From Paenibacillus sp. TCA20 (GTDB lineage Bacteria; Bacillota; Bacilli; Paenibacillales; Paenibacillaceae): a stretch of 64,000 bases of DNA. How positions within the stretch are numbered: the stretch's first letter is position 1; each line of letters begins with the position of its first letter. The position numbers were made by a program, and so were the translations under genes. The notes beneath the pieces were generated by a model, which saw only the letters and a program-made list of their open reading frames with translations, was not told the origin of the DNA and did not search any database. The stretch spans positions 1-64,000 of the forward strand of contig NZ_BBIW01000015.1 in the NCBI RefSeq assembly GCF_000732325.1. The letters are read 5' to 3'. This document shows, piece by piece, positions 63,692 to 64,000 of this stretch.

Positions 63692-64000
63692 ATGTTAACT
63701 TCATCAGCACCGGCGGGTTTTGACCAATACCGCGATAATATACCACGCGGAGTGATCGAGACAGCCCAGTATAACTCCACAACGGTCGGCAATGTACGTA
63801 AAGCGATGGTGTATACACCACCAGGCTATACCACGGATCTCACATACCCTGTCCTATACCTGTTGCACGGAATTGGCGGAGATGAAGGGGAGTGGTACAA
63901 CCATGGAGCTCCGCAGATTATTCTAGATAATCTATACAATGACAATCTTCTTGTACCCATGATTGTTGTCCTTCCGAATGGCCGTGCTATGCCTAATGAC
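63692..64000 (+). CDS. CE1-type esterase (feruloyl/acetyl esterase-like), 3' end outside window
   Basis: The open frame runs from ATG 63692 to the window edge (103 residues). It shows the esterase D/CE1 entry pattern: VYTPPGYTTDLTYPVLYLLHGIGGDEGEWYNHG, then LVPMIVVLPNGRA. The nucleophile elbow would lie beyond the window. Such domains occur in XynZ-type feruloyl esterases that release ferulate from arabinoxylan. No signal peptide is seen. AAGGGAG at 63675-63681 is 10 nt upstream; the in-frame TTG 63686 is closer to the site and less likely. It is probably co-transcribed with the SGNH esterase. Confidence 0.85.
   Translation, partial: MLTSSAPAGFDQYRDNIPRGVIETAQYNSTTVGNVRKAMVYTPPGYTTDLTYPVLYLLHGIGGDEGEWYNHGAPQIILDNLYNDNLLVPMIVVLPNGRAMPND

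Noticed and set aside
1..64000. CRISPR arrays, tRNA/rRNA genes, insertion sequences, prophage
   Set aside because: No regularly spaced repeats of CRISPR type, no cloverleaf-like or rRNA-like stretches and no transposase or integrase frames were recognised on reading both strands.

Overview
The window reads as chromosomal DNA of a Gram-positive, spore-forming bacterium of the Bacillales, most likely a Paenibacillus. This is an inference from four things: strong AGGAGG-type ribosome binding sites, YesM/YesN-type two-component systems, ATPase-less LplA/LplB/YtcP-type sugar importers, and a dense set of xylan-degradation genes. No rRNA, tRNA, CRISPR array, transposase or prophage was seen.

Layout. 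Positions 1-6653 hold the 3' end of a collagen-like surface protein, a PilZ protein facing a frame-disrupted GGDEF cyclase, a cytosolic calcium-binding propeller protein, a 2,4-dienoyl-CoA-reductase-like SDR and two small proteins. Positions 6773-12244 are a three-gene operon of a TerB-N/TerB-C protein, a BrxD-like ATPase and a BrxHI/Lhr-like helicase, which looks like a DNA-processing or defence module. Positions 12638-23341 hold an HbpS-like protein, an orphan solute-binding lipoprotein, a large secreted pectinesterase, an AraC regulator, a DJ-1/PfpI protein, and an ABC exporter whose likely regulator is a dead ABC ATPase fused to a LytTR DNA-binding domain.

From 23667 to the end the window is a xylan-utilisation region. 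A secreted GH30 glucuronoxylanase is followed by a response regulator / histidine kinase / response regulator set, then an importer (SBP plus two permeases) and cytoplasmic GH43, GH10, GH43 and GH43 enzymes. This resembles the aldouronate-utilisation cluster of xylanolytic Paenibacillus but has no GH67 alpha-glucuronidase. Next come a second SBP-kinase-regulator set without permeases and a divergent regulator with a dead receiver domain. A ten-gene operon (46394-60839) follows: two solute-binding proteins, one carrying sandwich modules, two separate permease pairs, an NHL-TPR membrane protein, a Yip1 protein, a DUF5696 lipoprotein and a secreted GH5-CBM13 enzyme. The window ends with a cytoplasmic GH8 reducing-end xylanase facing an SGNH esterase and a truncated CE1-type esterase.

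How it fits together (inference): secreted GH30 and GH5 enzymes cut the polymer outside, ATPase-less importers sharing a MsmX-type ATPase encoded elsewhere bring in decorated oligosaccharides, and GH10, GH43, GH8 and esterases finish them inside. YesM/YesN systems would give induction, and cre-like sites at 30712, 46336 and 62126 would give carbon catabolite repression. The ten-gene operon is the strongest candidate for a poorly described system; the TerB/ATPase/helicase operon and the LytTR-ABC module come next.
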